From the IMG/VR virus record IMGVR_UViG_3300049825_000947, positions 1 to 35,609 of that record: a stretch of DNA of 35,609 bases. One strand, given 5' to 3'. Origin of the DNA: a virus. Both the position numbers and the translations under genes were made by a program. The notes under the pieces were generated by a model. It searched no databases, was not told where the DNA came from, and worked only from the letters and a program-made list of their open reading frames with translations. Of this stretch, positions 14,382 to 22,918 are shown in pieces. How positions within the stretch are numbered: position 1 is the stretch's first letter; the number at the start of each line of letters is the position of its first letter.

Positions 14382-16581
14382 CTTTTTTATTTATTTCAAA
14401 GGTTAATTCATAATCCCTTAATTTATCTTGTGTGTCTTCTGAAACAATTTTTGTGGTGGTGCATCTCACATCTATCCATTTTTCTTTTTCTCGATCGAGC
14501 AGTAAAAACACATTTTTTGACTTAATTATTTTGTCTATGATTATATGCTCTTCAAACAAAACATAGCCCGAATTCAGTGTAACAATGGGTTTGTTCAAAA
14601 TGCTTTCGTTTCGGTCAAATATATAACCATCTACTTGCAGGGTATTGGTTTTAAAACTATAATTCTGCTCAATTTTTCTACCGCCAGTTGCCTCAAAACT
14701 TTCATACACGCCAAATTCGTTTTCAAATAAAATAATGGTGCTTTCAATGGACTCGGGAAAAACGAAATATTCTTTTATGTATTTTTTTTCGGGTGTTTCT
14801 ACTTCAACTGCAATGGTTTGCCCTGGCGTCGCCAAATCTTTTATATCGGGTCGATGATAATTGTAGATGTTGTTTTTTGAATCAACAGGCATTAAAATTT
14901 CGTCTTTCAAAAAACCATCTACCAAAATCGATACTTTCATTGGGTGCTGACCAACAAAGCCCAAACTCAACATACTCGATGGCGTGATTTTTGAAACAAA
15001 ATCAAACGAAGACGACAAAACACCTGTTTCTTTGCCAAAAAAAGAGGGTTTGGCTCCTTTAATCATTTTAAAAGTAGGGACAACTCCTTGTTTAATCACT
15101 TCGCCAGTATTGAATTTTACTTCTTGTATGTTCAACGAAACATCGGCAGGTAAGTATTGGCTTTTTAAAATGGTGGTATTAAAATCAATGCCTGTATTCA
15201 TGGGCGAATCAATTTCAGCCATCAATTGCCTTACAATAGTTCCTAAATGAAAACTACCTTCTCCTTTGTTAAAATAGGTGTGGTATGATTTATTGATGGT
15301 GCTTTTTTTTCCTGTATAATCAAACACATCAAGCGTAATGTTGATTTTTGCATAAGTATTATCTTGTGTAGTTTTAAAATAAATGTAGCCCTCTTTGGTT
15401 TGTGAATCTATGTCGTCTGTAAAATAAATAGTTCCTGCCACAAACGGATTCACCACAAAATAATCATACCTCCAACTCACAGACAAATTAAATGTTTCTG
15501 CACCCGAAGTAAAAACAATGCTTCCCGTCAGCGTTGTTTCTTGTTGATCGTTTGAATCAATCACCGAAACAAAAATAGTTTCAGCACTCACGCCGTTGTC
15601 TTTACTGACATCAAGCCAGTTGGGTTTACTTGTAATTTGCCAACCACCACCTGTAGTATATACTTTTACTGGAATAGGCTGTGGCACTTTTATGCCTTTT
15701 ATGGTATGGAAAAACAAACTAGTGGGAATTGTGCTTAATCCATTGGAAGCACTCACAAGTAATTTTACCGAAAATTCATCGAATATCGCTGGGTTATCTA
15801 TTTTTGCTACCCTATTGACAAACAAATACTCACCCTCGGTTAAATCATCCGCCAAAGGCGATAAACCAATGCTAAGAATCCCATTATTCACGCCATTTAA
15901 AACATCACTCGACACATGGGTGTTCGGTGTCAATTGCCAAGCCACATCGGAATCTATGGTTACTGGTTTTTTAGTCACCGAAATAGCAGGTTCGTTTATC
16001 CTTTTTATAAACTCAAGTTGTTTGGGATTTACTTTAACATGGTCATCCTCTACAATAATTATATTAAGGTTTATGTATTTTATGGGTGGCGTATCTACAT
16101 AAAAATTCTCTTTAGGCTGTCCCCAGCCACTTGGTCTTCCAGTATTGAATGTTTGGGTTATAGATTTAAGCTCTAGTTTTATCTTAAAAGAATAATTACC
16201 TGGTTCTAATTCATCTAAATTGTTTAGATTAACCAACAAAACATCAGGATTTATTATATCTAGAAAATCATGTCCGTACCCATCAAAAATATCGTTGAGA
16301 TTCAAGTCAATTTCACCACTAGGATAAACAGAAACAATTCTAATGTATTGGTTTACTACAACAGAGGCCGTTAGAAAAACTTTTTCTCTTGTAAAAGCAT
16401 ATCGATAACGCTCTAAACTATTATGTAACAAAGTGTTTATGGTAAACGAAAAAGTTTTGGTGTTGTTGTCACTTGCCGAGTAAACCAAATCAATTGTTTT
16501 TTCAGTATCATAAACGCTTCCATCGTCAATATAAAAACCTTTAGTAGGCTGCTGTGCTTCCTTGACGCCTCTCCAATCCAT
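14362..16581 (-). CDS. Tail protein with BACON-like domain (739 aa)
   Basis: This 739-residue protein starts MDWRGVKEAQQP. Around residues 300-370 the segment PNWLDVSKDNGVSAETIFVSV matches the BACON domain (W-L, then a run of Ser/Thr strands), a carbohydrate- or mucin-associated beta-sandwich known from Bacteroidetes and their phages. Another repeat-like segment precedes it (VAWQLTPNTHVSSDVLNG). The C-terminal part is a beta-rich structure. It is 2 bp after the tape measure stop and overlaps the next gene, so it is most likely a distal tail or tail-tip protein that helps recognise the host surface. Confidence 0.75.
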   Translation of the reverse strand: MDWRGVKEAQQPTKGFYIDDGSVYDTEKTIDLVYSASDNNTKTFSFTINTLLHNSLERYRYAFTREKVFLTASVVVNQYIRIVSVYPSGEIDLNLNDIFDGYGHDFLDIINPDVLLVNLNNLDELEPGNYSFKIKLELKSITQTFNTGRPSGWGQPKENFYVDTPPIKYINLNIIIVEDDHVKVNPKQLEFIKRINEPAISVTKKPVTIDSDVAWQLTPNTHVSSDVLNGVNNGILSIGLSPLADDLTEGEYLFVNRVAKIDNPAIFDEFSVKLLVSASNGLSTIPTSLFFHTIKGIKVPQPIPVKVYTTGGGWQITSKPNWLDVSKDNGVSAETIFVSVIDSNDQQETTLTGSIVFTSGAETFNLSVSWRYDYFVVNPFVAGTIYFTDDIDSQTKEGYIYFKTTQDNTYAKINITLDVFDYTGKKSTINKSYHTYFNKGEGSFHLGTIVRQLMAEIDSPMNTGIDFNTTILKSQYLPADVSLNIQEVKFNTGEVIKQGVVPTFKMIKGAKPSFFGKETGVLSSSFDFVSKITPSSMLSLGFVGQHPMKVSILVDGFLKDEILMPVDSKNNIYNYHRPDIKDLATPGQTIAVEVETPEKKYIKEYFVFPESIESTIILFENEFGVYESFEATGGRKIEQNYSFKTNTLQVDGYIFDRNESILNKPIVTLNSGYVLFEEHIIIDKIIKSKNVFLLLDREKEKWIDVRCTTTKIVSEDTQDKLRDYELTFEINKKDDRIYP

Positions 16582-16583
16582 AT

Positions 16584-19500
16584 CTATTGTTTTTTAACTT
16601 TTTTTTCTAAAAATTCTTGTTGTTCAATTTGTCGTCTCAATTCTTTTATTTCTCTCGGCGTGTTAGACAAATAGGCAATCACGCCGTTTCGCTCTAACAA
16701 CTCTAAAAAATTAGACATTTTATTTAACACTGGGACTAATGTTCCGTAGTCCATATTGGTGGAACTGAAATTGTCGTTTTTCACAACCGAGGTTTCTCCG
16801 CCTTGCATAAAAGAGGGTTTGCCTTGTCGTTTGGCTTCAATGTATTTTTCCATTCGGGCAATTTGTGGGTCTTGTCTCAACCATTTTGGAATAACATATT
16901 CATTGGCGTGTACAATTCCAGCCACTTCGTGTCCTGTGTTGTCCGTAAAACCCAATCCATTGGTGGGCCCACCCATAAAAAAAGAAGGAGGCTCAGGTTT
17001 GTTTGCATTAATTGCTGCAATTTGTAGTGCTCCTTGTGCTAATGCTAATGCACCTGCCCATAAGCCGAAAGGAACACCACCTGCGTTCATAGTAGAAGTA
17101 ATAACATTTGAAGCTACATTTGCAATTGTCTGTCTCAACCTCATTTTGTGATCCTCCTTTGCTTGTTTGTATTTTATTTCTGCCTCTTTCTTTTTGCTCT
17201 CTTCGTCGAGTTGCTCCATTTTGGCTTTGTACTGTGCTTGAGAAATAATGCCTTTATTCAGTTGGTCGAGCAAGGCTTTCTTTTTTCCGTTTTGAGCTTT
17301 GTTAAATGTATTTAGTTCCGCTTCGGCGTTTTTTCTATTGGCTTGGTAAAACATATCCCAAGCATTTGACAACAAAGTTATTCCTGTTGCTACTGCCTCT
17401 AATTTTTCTTTTTCTGTATCTAATTTATCATAGGTGTCCTCTAATTGTTTCGCAGAAAATCCAAAAACATCTATTTTGGACAAATCTTGTCCATTGTTTG
17501 GTTTTTCGTCCTGTGGCAAATTGATATTGGAAATATCCACACCCAGTTCTGATAACTTTAATTTGTACTCATCTATAATTTCTTGTAATTTACTTTGTGT
17601 GGCTTCATCTAAAGGTTGGGTGGTGTCGTTTTTGGTGGCTTCTATTTGGGTTACCAACTCTTCTAAATGCTGTTTTTCCTGCTCCAGCCTTTCTAAATTT
17701 TGCTGCTTTTTTATTTCTGTGATTCCCTCCTCTAGTGTTTTTATTTTTGAGGTTTCCGCTACACCATATTTTTCTTTTAATAGTTTTTTAGCGTCCTCCA
17801 ACGACCCTATACTTGCCAATTCATTGTTTTGGTTGGTTTGCAGGATTTTTAACAATCGGCTATTTTGTAGTTCCTTTTTGTTGAATTCTTCCAGTTTATA
17901 CTTGTTTACAATCGCTCCTTTGTTGAACAGATAAGTATCCTCTACTGCGGTTAACTTTTTGTTGTGAGCCTCTAAGATGCTTTCTTTTTCTTTGAGTAGG
18001 GCATTTATCTGTGCTTTTTCTGTTTTTTCGGTGGTTTTGGCTAACTCGTCTTTAAGTTTTAGGATACTCGAATTTTCCTCTGTAATAGCAAACAGAATTT
18101 CTGATTTTTTCTTTTCATGGCTTTGTTTTAGCTGGTCTAATTCTTTTTGCTCACTTTCACTTCTAATGCTCAGCTTTTCATTTTCCAATTCAAATTCCAA
18201 ATCTCGCAGTTCTTTGATTGCTTTTTGCCTGTCTGCTTCGTAGTCATGTTTTTCTTTTTCTTTGTTAGTTTCAGGTAGTCCTGGTTCAGTTGGTGGGTCT
18301 ACAGGGTCTTTACCCATTCCTTTTTTGGTTAAAACCAACAACTCACTGTATAGTTTGTTTTTTGTTCTTATAGTGGTATTTAATTCCTCTGTTTTTCTAT
18401 TTGCGTTATCTATCCAATACGATCTGGCATTATTAACAAAATCATCATATTCTTTTCCTGTTAACTTGGCTTCTTCTGCTAATTTTTTGGCTGCAGAAAT
18501 TGCTTCTTTTAATGTTTTGTATTCGGATTTACCAAATATAGAGTTACTTAACCTTTGGAATGGATTATTTTCAAAATCACTAAGCGATTTCTTTTCTATA
18601 TCTGATTTTTCTTGGTCTAAACTGGTTATTTTATCTGCAATAGCTTTTGCCCTGGCGTTGTCTAATAAATTTTTAGTATAAGCTTTAACAGCTTCTGATG
18701 CCATTTTAGTATTGATGTTTTCTAAATTCAAAAATTTCAAATGTTCTGGTGAAATTTCATTCATTTTTTTAATTGCATCCAACCGCTCTTTTTTAGAGTT
18801 TGTTTCGTCTTTAGCTATCTTAAATAATTTTTCAATCTCTAATCTTTCTGATGCTGTTTGTTTTTTCGCCTCGTTTAGAGTATCATTAAAAGCCCTTTGG
18901 TTGGCAGCTGCTTGAGAAGTGCTTTTAGAAAATAGATAATATGCTGCAACTGCACCACCAACAAGAGCAGCAACGGCACCAAAAGGAGTGGACAGCATAG
19001 TTAGTTTGAGTACAGTCATGGCACGGCTAACCATTCCCAAATTAAATGTTAAAACCCCTAAAGCTGTATAATATAAGATTGAAGCAGCTGTTGTGGCTAT
19101 GGTAGCAACTCTTGACGCATTTTGGGCTACGGCTTTTAAAGATTCACTGGCAGTTGCCCTTGTATTCCATAGTTCAATAAGAGCTAACGCTGTTTTATAA
19201 GAAACCAAAGCCGTTAGGGTTATTCCAATTAATTTACCCACAAAAGCCACCTTTTCAGTAAATCTTTGTTGCTCTTCATTTAATAATCTCGTTGGATTAA
19301 TTATGTTTAATAAAGTAACACCCAATTTTAACAACCATTTTATTGAACCACTTAATACACCATTACCAGAATCAGCACTCAAAATCATAGCATCCCAGGC
19401 AGCACTTAATTTTTTAAACTGCCCACTCAAAGAATCCATTTTTTTGTCGGCTAAATCCTGCAAGGCATTACCTTGATTGGTTACTGCCGCCGTATATTCT

Positions 19501-20471
19501 TTTATTTTATCTCTATTTTTGGCTAGAACAAGCACTTGTGTAGCATTTTCAGAACCAAACATTTTACCTGCCGCTACTACTGGATCATAACTTTTGGCTA
19601 CTTTATCAAGTGCTTGGCTATAAGTAAGTCCCATTTCAGCAGATTTCAAAAACAGGTTACGAATTGCAACCCCACCCGATTCGGCACGAATACCATTATC
19701 TCTAAGCAAACCGAACAATGCGCTAGATTCTTCTAAGGAAACATTTAATGCCTTTGAAGCTGCAGCAAATTTTGGTAAAGCAATTTGAAAATCATCAAAT
19801 CCTGCGGCTGTTTTATTGGCAGATGCTGCCAAAACATTCATTATACGGTCTGTATCTTTCGCTTCTAAGCCAAAAGCGTTCATTGTAGCGGCAGATAATT
19901 CAGCCACAGCAGGAATTTCAGAACCAAAAGCGGTTGCACCAAGTATAATTTGATCAAAAGACTCTTTTATTTGTTCGTTAGAAAAACCCAGTTTAGATAA
20001 TTCAACCCCTGCCTTTGCTATATCAACAGCCGTAAATTGGGATTGAGTGCTTAAATCAATAAACATTTGCTTCATATCTCCCAGTTCACTTTTAGCCATG
20101 CCCGTAACCCCAGCAAATTCAGACATAGCCAAATCAAAATCCTTTATTACTTGTATGCCCTTGCCAACAGCACTAAAAATTGAAGATATAGCAACATAGC
20201 CAGACAATGCAGTTCCTAAACCACCAATAGCTCCTTTGATTTTATCGAATAGTGTTGGTATGCCAGTAATTTCGGAACGCATTCTTTTGTACTCTCCGTT
20301 GAGCGTTCGCAGTTGTTTCACTTTTTCGTTAAAACTGGGGTCTGTGTTTTCTAAATTTCGTAATTCTCGGTTTAATTGAGCCGCTGTTTTACCAACTGTT
20401 GCCAAATTGTTTTTGACCTCCGTTCCATTGATTGAAACCAGTATTTTGTGAATCGTTTGTTTATCAGCCAT
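16584..20471 (-). CDS. Phage tail tape measure protein
   Basis: The 1295-residue protein is the longest in the window, as expected for a tape measure setting tail length. The N-terminal third is the TP901-type tape measure domain: KGIQVIKDFDLAMSEFAGVTGM, SKLGFSNEQIKESF, and ADKKMDSLSGQFKKL. A hydrophobic stretch at about 400-520 has several likely membrane-active helices (ALVSYKTALALIELW, GALAALV-type runs). The middle is a long charged coiled coil (ELRDLEFELENEKL), and a second hydrophobic stretch lies near residue 1160. Its length predicts a tail of roughly 190 nm. It is read from ATG 20471, overlapping the gp10-like gene by 8 bp. Confidence 0.95.
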   Translation of the reverse strand: MADKQTIHKILVSINGTEVKNNLATVGKTAAQLNRELRNLENTDPSFNEKVKQLRTLNGEYKRMRSEITGIPTLFDKIKGAIGGLGTALSGYVAISSIFSAVGKGIQVIKDFDLAMSEFAGVTGMAKSELGDMKQMFIDLSTQSQFTAVDIAKAGVELSKLGFSNEQIKESFDQIILGATAFGSEIPAVAELSAATMNAFGLEAKDTDRIMNVLAASANKTAAGFDDFQIALPKFAAASKALNVSLEESSALFGLLRDNGIRAESGGVAIRNLFLKSAEMGLTYSQALDKVAKSYDPVVAAGKMFGSENATQVLVLAKNRDKIKEYTAAVTNQGNALQDLADKKMDSLSGQFKKLSAAWDAMILSADSGNGVLSGSIKWLLKLGVTLLNIINPTRLLNEEQQRFTEKVAFVGKLIGITLTALVSYKTALALIELWNTRATASESLKAVAQNASRVATIATTAASILYYTALGVLTFNLGMVSRAMTVLKLTMLSTPFGAVAALVGGAVAAYYLFSKSTSQAAANQRAFNDTLNEAKKQTASERLEIEKLFKIAKDETNSKKERLDAIKKMNEISPEHLKFLNLENINTKMASEAVKAYTKNLLDNARAKAIADKITSLDQEKSDIEKKSLSDFENNPFQRLSNSIFGKSEYKTLKEAISAAKKLAEEAKLTGKEYDDFVNNARSYWIDNANRKTEELNTTIRTKNKLYSELLVLTKKGMGKDPVDPPTEPGLPETNKEKEKHDYEADRQKAIKELRDLEFELENEKLSIRSESEQKELDQLKQSHEKKKSEILFAITEENSSILKLKDELAKTTEKTEKAQINALLKEKESILEAHNKKLTAVEDTYLFNKGAIVNKYKLEEFNKKELQNSRLLKILQTNQNNELASIGSLEDAKKLLKEKYGVAETSKIKTLEEGITEIKKQQNLERLEQEKQHLEELVTQIEATKNDTTQPLDEATQSKLQEIIDEYKLKLSELGVDISNINLPQDEKPNNGQDLSKIDVFGFSAKQLEDTYDKLDTEKEKLEAVATGITLLSNAWDMFYQANRKNAEAELNTFNKAQNGKKKALLDQLNKGIISQAQYKAKMEQLDEESKKKEAEIKYKQAKEDHKMRLRQTIANVASNVITSTMNAGGVPFGLWAGALALAQGALQIAAINANKPEPPSFFMGGPTNGLGFTDNTGHEVAGIVHANEYVIPKWLRQDPQIARMEKYIEAKRQGKPSFMQGGETSVVKNDNFSSTNMDYGTLVPVLNKMSNFLELLERNGVIAYLSNTPREIKELRRQIEQQEFLEKKVKKQ

Positions 20472-20826
20472 TATTCTTAGTTTTTATTAAAGCACCAAAT
20501 TCAATAGACCATAATGCCGATAATTGTGCTGCCAATTCAAACGGAATGTTTCCCACAGCCTTAGAAATATGTTCTTTGGGTGGAGAAACATACACCTTTC
20601 CGCTTTTATACTCTCTTGTATAACCATAATGTTGTATGAAAGAGTATTTGGGTCCTTTTAATATTAACCTTACATTACCAAAAGCATTTGTTTTTGATAA
20701 AACAACGGATTTACTTAACGCTCCACTTCTTCTTTCAAAAGTAGAACTGATTTCATTTCTAATATTAGATTGAATGATTTTTGCTGCAATTTGAGATAAG
20801 GCTTTTTCTTGAATCAATTTATTCAT
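20464..20826 (-). CDS. HK97 gp10-like / tail completion protein (120 aa)
   Basis: The ATG at 20826 (MNKLIQEKALSQIAAK) is preferred over a TTG at 20850 because it lies 38 nt after a GTCC late box, as other late genes do. The segment FERRSGALSKSVVLS followed by GPKYSFIQHYGYTREYKSG resembles HK97 gp10-family tail completion proteins, in which an R-x-G-x-L-x-x-S turn is followed by a short beta strand with HYG. It lies directly before the tape measure, with which it overlaps, consistent with a tail-completion or tube-initiation role. The family link is by pattern only. Confidence 0.6.
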   Translation of the reverse strand: MNKLIQEKALSQIAAKIIQSNIRNEISSTFERRSGALSKSVVLSKTNAFGNVRLILKGPKYSFIQHYGYTREYKSGKVYVSPPKEHISKAVGNIPFELAAQLSALWSIEFGALIKTKNNG

Positions 20827-20830
20827 ACCA

Positions 20831-20872
20831 CAAATTTGCAGTAAGCACAAGCCAAAAAAAAGGACAAAAAAA
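20831..20872 (-). promoter_or_regulatory. Candidate late promoter (GTCC box) for the tape measure operon
   Basis: Read leftward, TTTTTTTGTCCTTTTTTTT (20854-20872) is followed 29 nt later by CAAATTTG (20831-20838), a weak -7 match, with the ATG at 20826 only 4 nt further on. The GTCC-to-ATG distance is 38 nt, as at two other late starts (39 and 40). It lies right after the terminator of the SecB-like operon, so it would restart tail-gene transcription downstream of the island. Confidence 0.55.
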
Positions 20873-20895
20873 CGGACAAAGAATGTCCGTTTTGT
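20868..20895 (-). terminator. Terminator closing the HEPN-SecB operon
   Basis: AAACGGACA (20870-20878), loop AAGAA and TGTCCGTTT (20884-20892) form a perfect 9-bp stem. Read leftward it is followed by a T-run (TTTTTTT) that overlaps the next late box. It starts about 28 nt after the SecB-like stop codon (20923). T-rich sequence on the other side would allow some rightward termination too, but no rightward gene reads into it. Confidence 0.85.
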
Positions 20896-20922
20896 TTCTT
20901 ATGAAAATAAATTAATTATGAA

Positions 20923-21336
20923 TTAAGAAGAATGCGTGAAATTTACTGGACTGAGTAAGATTAAACCTAATCCAGCTTTAGAAGAAAGACTAGAAAGATG
21001 CTCTCTTATATAGGGGAAAATAATTGCAGCCCCATTAACTCGACCAAATTGGTCTAAGTCTGTAATTTCAGTTTCACCTATTTTTTCAAAAATACCAGCC
21101 ATAATTATGGTACAGCTGACTTCTTGAATTTCATTAAATGATTGGGTATAGTCTAGTTTCTCGGTAACAAAAATAATATTATCTTTAACTTGTACAGTTA
21201 CATTGATATTTATGTTTTTACTTATCTTATCGTTATTAAATGTAACATTTGGCACTCGGTTAAAATTACTTTCTAGTAATATTAAATTATTTAACTTCAG
21301 ACCAGATTCAATTTGGTTGTTTTTATTTTCTTCCAT
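20923..21336 (-). CDS. SecB-like chaperone, candidate C component of a TAC system
   Basis: This 137-residue protein starts at ATG 21336, overlapping the upstream TAA by one base (TAATG). It follows the SecB pattern: an N-terminal strand region, then about 42-80 (NININVTVQVKDNIIFV, SCTIIMAGIFEKI), then NGAAIIFPYIREHLSSLSSKAG (about 101-122, split here for length: NGAAIIFPYIR and EHLSSLSSKAG) and LILLSPVNF at about 125-133. In E. coli SecB the matching parts are GGIF, ILFPYARE and LNLAPVNF. The C-terminal helix of classical SecB is missing. Housekeeping SecB does not sit in tail operons; SecB-like proteins on mobile DNA usually belong to toxin-antitoxin-chaperone sets. The terminator follows directly. 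Confidence 0.85.
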   Translation of the reverse strand: MEENKNNQIESGLKLNNLILLESNFNRVPNVTFNNDKISKNININVTVQVKDNIIFVTEKLDYTQSFNEIQEVSCTIIMAGIFEKIGETEITDLDQFGRVNGAAIIFPYIREHLSSLSSKAGLGLILLSPVNFTHSS

Positions 21337-21854
21337 TATGCAGCTAGAAAACAATTGTTAAAAATAAACGGCAAGTTTTGATTTTCAGACTTTAAAGCAT
21401 TTACAGAGCCTACAAATACTGTACTTTCTTCTACCTTTTGAATTAAAACACTATTAAATATTTCAATAGAAGAGGAAATACTATTTTCAATATTTAATTC
21501 CTTTGAGTCAAAAGTGGGTTCTGCTTGTATTACCAAATCATAATCAGCAATAGAAATAAAATTATTAAATTTAGAACCAACTAATTCAAAATCAACATTA
21601 TTAATGCCAATAATTGAATCATCTGTGAAAAAATAAATATTTTGATCAGGAAACAATTCTATAAATCTATCAGTTAAATTATTTTCCAAATCAATAAAAT
21701 TTTCATTTAGATAATAAGTTTGTTTCGGTATAACCTCAATACAATGAACATCTGCAGAAGAATCGTATTCATACCTAACACGAATTTCTGGAAACAATTC
21801 AATTAAATCCGTTAAAGATTTTTTTATAAAAGCCGTTGGATTATTCATATACAT
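21336..21854 (-). CDS. Unknown protein (172 aa) between HEPN and SecB-like genes, candidate antitoxin
   Basis: I do not recognise this 172-residue protein. The start ATG (MYMNNPTAFIKK) overlaps the HEPN stop by 10 bp, and its TAA overlaps the SecB-like ATG. The N-terminal half (about 1-95) is a compact alpha-beta region repeating a pattern: LIELFPEIRVRYEYD at about 17-31 and FIELFPDQNIYFFTD at about 64-78. The C-terminal part ends in a hydrophobic tail (NLPFIFNNCFLAA), which could be the kind of chaperone-addiction sequence a SecB-like partner binds. By analogy with HigBA-SecB and CmdTAC it may be the antitoxin or adaptor. It is acidic overall and low in Cys. Confidence 0.7.
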   Translation of the reverse strand: MYMNNPTAFIKKSLTDLIELFPEIRVRYEYDSSADVHCIEVIPKQTYYLNENFIDLENNLTDRFIELFPDQNIYFFTDDSIIGINNVDFELVGSKFNNFISIADYDLVIQAEPTFDSKELNIENSISSSIEIFNSVLIQKVEESTVFVGSVNALKSENQNLPFIFNNCFLAA

Positions 21855-22240
21855 TTTTTTAAAATATTTTGAGTAGACTTTGATAATCTAATTGATTGTT
21901 CGCTTTTATTGATGTCAATAGAAATATTATTGTAATCTGCATTTACTCTTAGTCTTTTCAATGCTATAATATCTTTATAGTATTGCCTTTCATTTTGAGA
22001 TTTATTTTTTATAAAACCTTTCATTTGATTTATTAAAACTTCGTGAGAACCTTTGTTAGCAATAACATTTAATTTTCTTAAATCGTCTTCTGATTTTTCC
22101 ATTGAATTTAACCATATATGTTTCATTAATTGGACACAACTATAATAAGCACAATGAATAACAGATGAATAAAAATTGTTTTTATGCAAAAATTCAGCGG
22201 CACTTAAATTCATTTCGGATTTATTTTTTAAATGCTCCAT
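21845..22240 (-). CDS. HEPN-domain protein (UPF0332-like), candidate toxin
   Basis: This 131-residue protein has the HEPN four-helix pattern: SAAEFLHKNNFYSSVIHCAY (13-32) followed by YSCVQLMKHI, and the late motif LKRLRVNADYNN (94-105). The R98-x-x-A-D-Y ending is that of UPF0332-type HEPN proteins; the classical R-x4-6-H of RNase HEPN toxins is not seen, so nuclease activity is uncertain. HEPN proteins are frequent toxins of toxin-antitoxin pairs. It is the first gene of a coupled operon with the 172-residue and SecB-like genes. The promoter TAACTTTG lies 10 nt before its ATG. Confidence 0.8.
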   Translation of the reverse strand: MEHLKNKSEMNLSAAEFLHKNNFYSSVIHCAYYSCVQLMKHIWLNSMEKSEDDLRKLNVIANKGSHEVLINQMKGFIKNKSQNERQYYKDIIALKRLRVNADYNNISIDINKSEQSIRLSKSTQNILKKCI

Positions 22241-22250
22241 AATTTTAATG

Positions 22251-22258
22251 CAAAGTTA
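22251..22258 (-). promoter_or_regulatory. Promoter -7 box of the HEPN-SecB operon
   Basis: Read leftward, TAACTTTG matches TAnnTTTG exactly, 10 nt before the HEPN ATG (22240). A TTTG occurs 26 nt further upstream, slightly longer than the usual -33/-7 spacing. The short leader means transcription would begin only a few bases before the ATG. It separates this operon from the upstream small-protein operon. Confidence 0.6.
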
Positions 22259-22279
22259 GTTATTAGTTTTTGAATTTCA

Positions 22280-22456
22280 TCAATCAAAAAAAATGGGCTT
22301 TATAAAAAAATAGTAGGCAATTAATCCACACAAAAGCAGGGGAATAATAAAAATAATATAACTACCAAGCATTTGAAAAAAACTATCCTCGCTGATATAA
22401 TTTCCCCATAAAATCCAAATGGGAAAAGGCAGGACAAAATACATTAAAATTTTCAT
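22280..22456 (-). CDS. Small membrane protein (58 aa)
   Basis: The ATG at 22456 overlaps the TGA of the preceding gene (ATGA), and the frame ends at TGA 22280. The 58-residue product has two hydrophobic segments: MYFVLPFPIWILWG (about 5-18) and MLGSYIIFIIPLLLCGLIAY (about 29-48). These predict a two-pass inner-membrane protein with a short basic end. It is the last of four leftward genes under the palindromic promoter at 23274-23320. It may be a small holin-like or superinfection-related protein; no family is recognised. Confidence 0.65.
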   Translation of the reverse strand: MKILMYFVLPFPIWILWGNYISEDSFFQMLGSYIIFIIPLLLCGLIAYYFFIKPIFFD

Positions 22457-22686
22457 TGTGTGTTGATTTTTATACCATAGCCCAATTTAGTGATTTGCTC
22501 TTGACTAACAAAACTTTTAAAACCCAATTCTTCTAAGGCTAGGTGTATGTCTTCCTCGAACAAATAATTGGTGGGAATGATTTGGTTTAACAATCCTTTT
22601 ATTTCTGCTAGGGTTAATACCTGCCCTCCGTCTTGTGGAGAAGCAGGTATAAAATGCTGGGCGATGATTTTTTTCATATTATTCAT
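22453..22686 (-). CDS. Small hypothetical protein (77 aa)
   Basis: The product begins MNNMKKIIAQHFIPASPQDG and has 77 residues with a helix-rich middle (VLTLAEIKGLLNQIIP, EDIHLALEELGF) resembling a small winged-helix or adaptor domain. A second start is possible at the fourth residue (22677). The ATG overlaps the end of the gene before it by 8 bp. Function unknown. It sits third in the four-gene operon. Confidence 0.6.
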   Translation of the reverse strand: MNNMKKIIAQHFIPASPQDGGQVLTLAEIKGLLNQIIPTNYLFEEDIHLALEELGFKSFVSQEQITKLGYGIKINTQ

Positions 22687-22912
22687 ATTCGCCAGTTATT
22701 CCGTCTAAAATTTCTAAAGAAAATTCAGATATTTTATTCAAATTTTCTGTTTGTTTTTCCGTAAGGTTTCCTTCTAAATTTCTTACCAATTTTGGTAGTC
22801 GCTTTATTGACCAATTCAAAATATACATAAACTCCTCGTATTCCACCAAATCTTCCATCAGATTCAAAACTCTGACTTTATCTTCTGTTGTTTTCAAATA
22901 TTGTGTTTGCAT
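22679..22912 (-). CDS. Small hypothetical protein (77 aa)
   Basis: The product is 77 residues and acidic, beginning MQTQYLKTTEDKVRVLNLME. It has two probable helices (LMEDLVEYEEFMYILNWSI, LTEKQTENLNKISEFSLEIL). The ATG at 22912 follows the upstream stop by 6 bp. No domain is recognised. Genes of this size and acidity next to XRE-controlled small operons are often partner proteins; none has been identified here. Confidence 0.6.
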   Translation of the reverse strand: MQTQYLKTTEDKVRVLNLMEDLVEYEEFMYILNWSIKRLPKLVRNLEGNLTEKQTENLNKISEFSLEILDGITGEYE

Positions 22913-22918
22913 GGTGGC

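Noticed and set aside
17434-17934. Rightward Ser/Phe-rich frame within the tape measure gene (and similar ones at 18262-18681, 15596-16102, 488-892)
   Set aside because: These are antisense shadows of long coding sequences, with biased Ser/Phe/Leu composition expected from the opposite strand of Lys/Glu-rich coiled coils.
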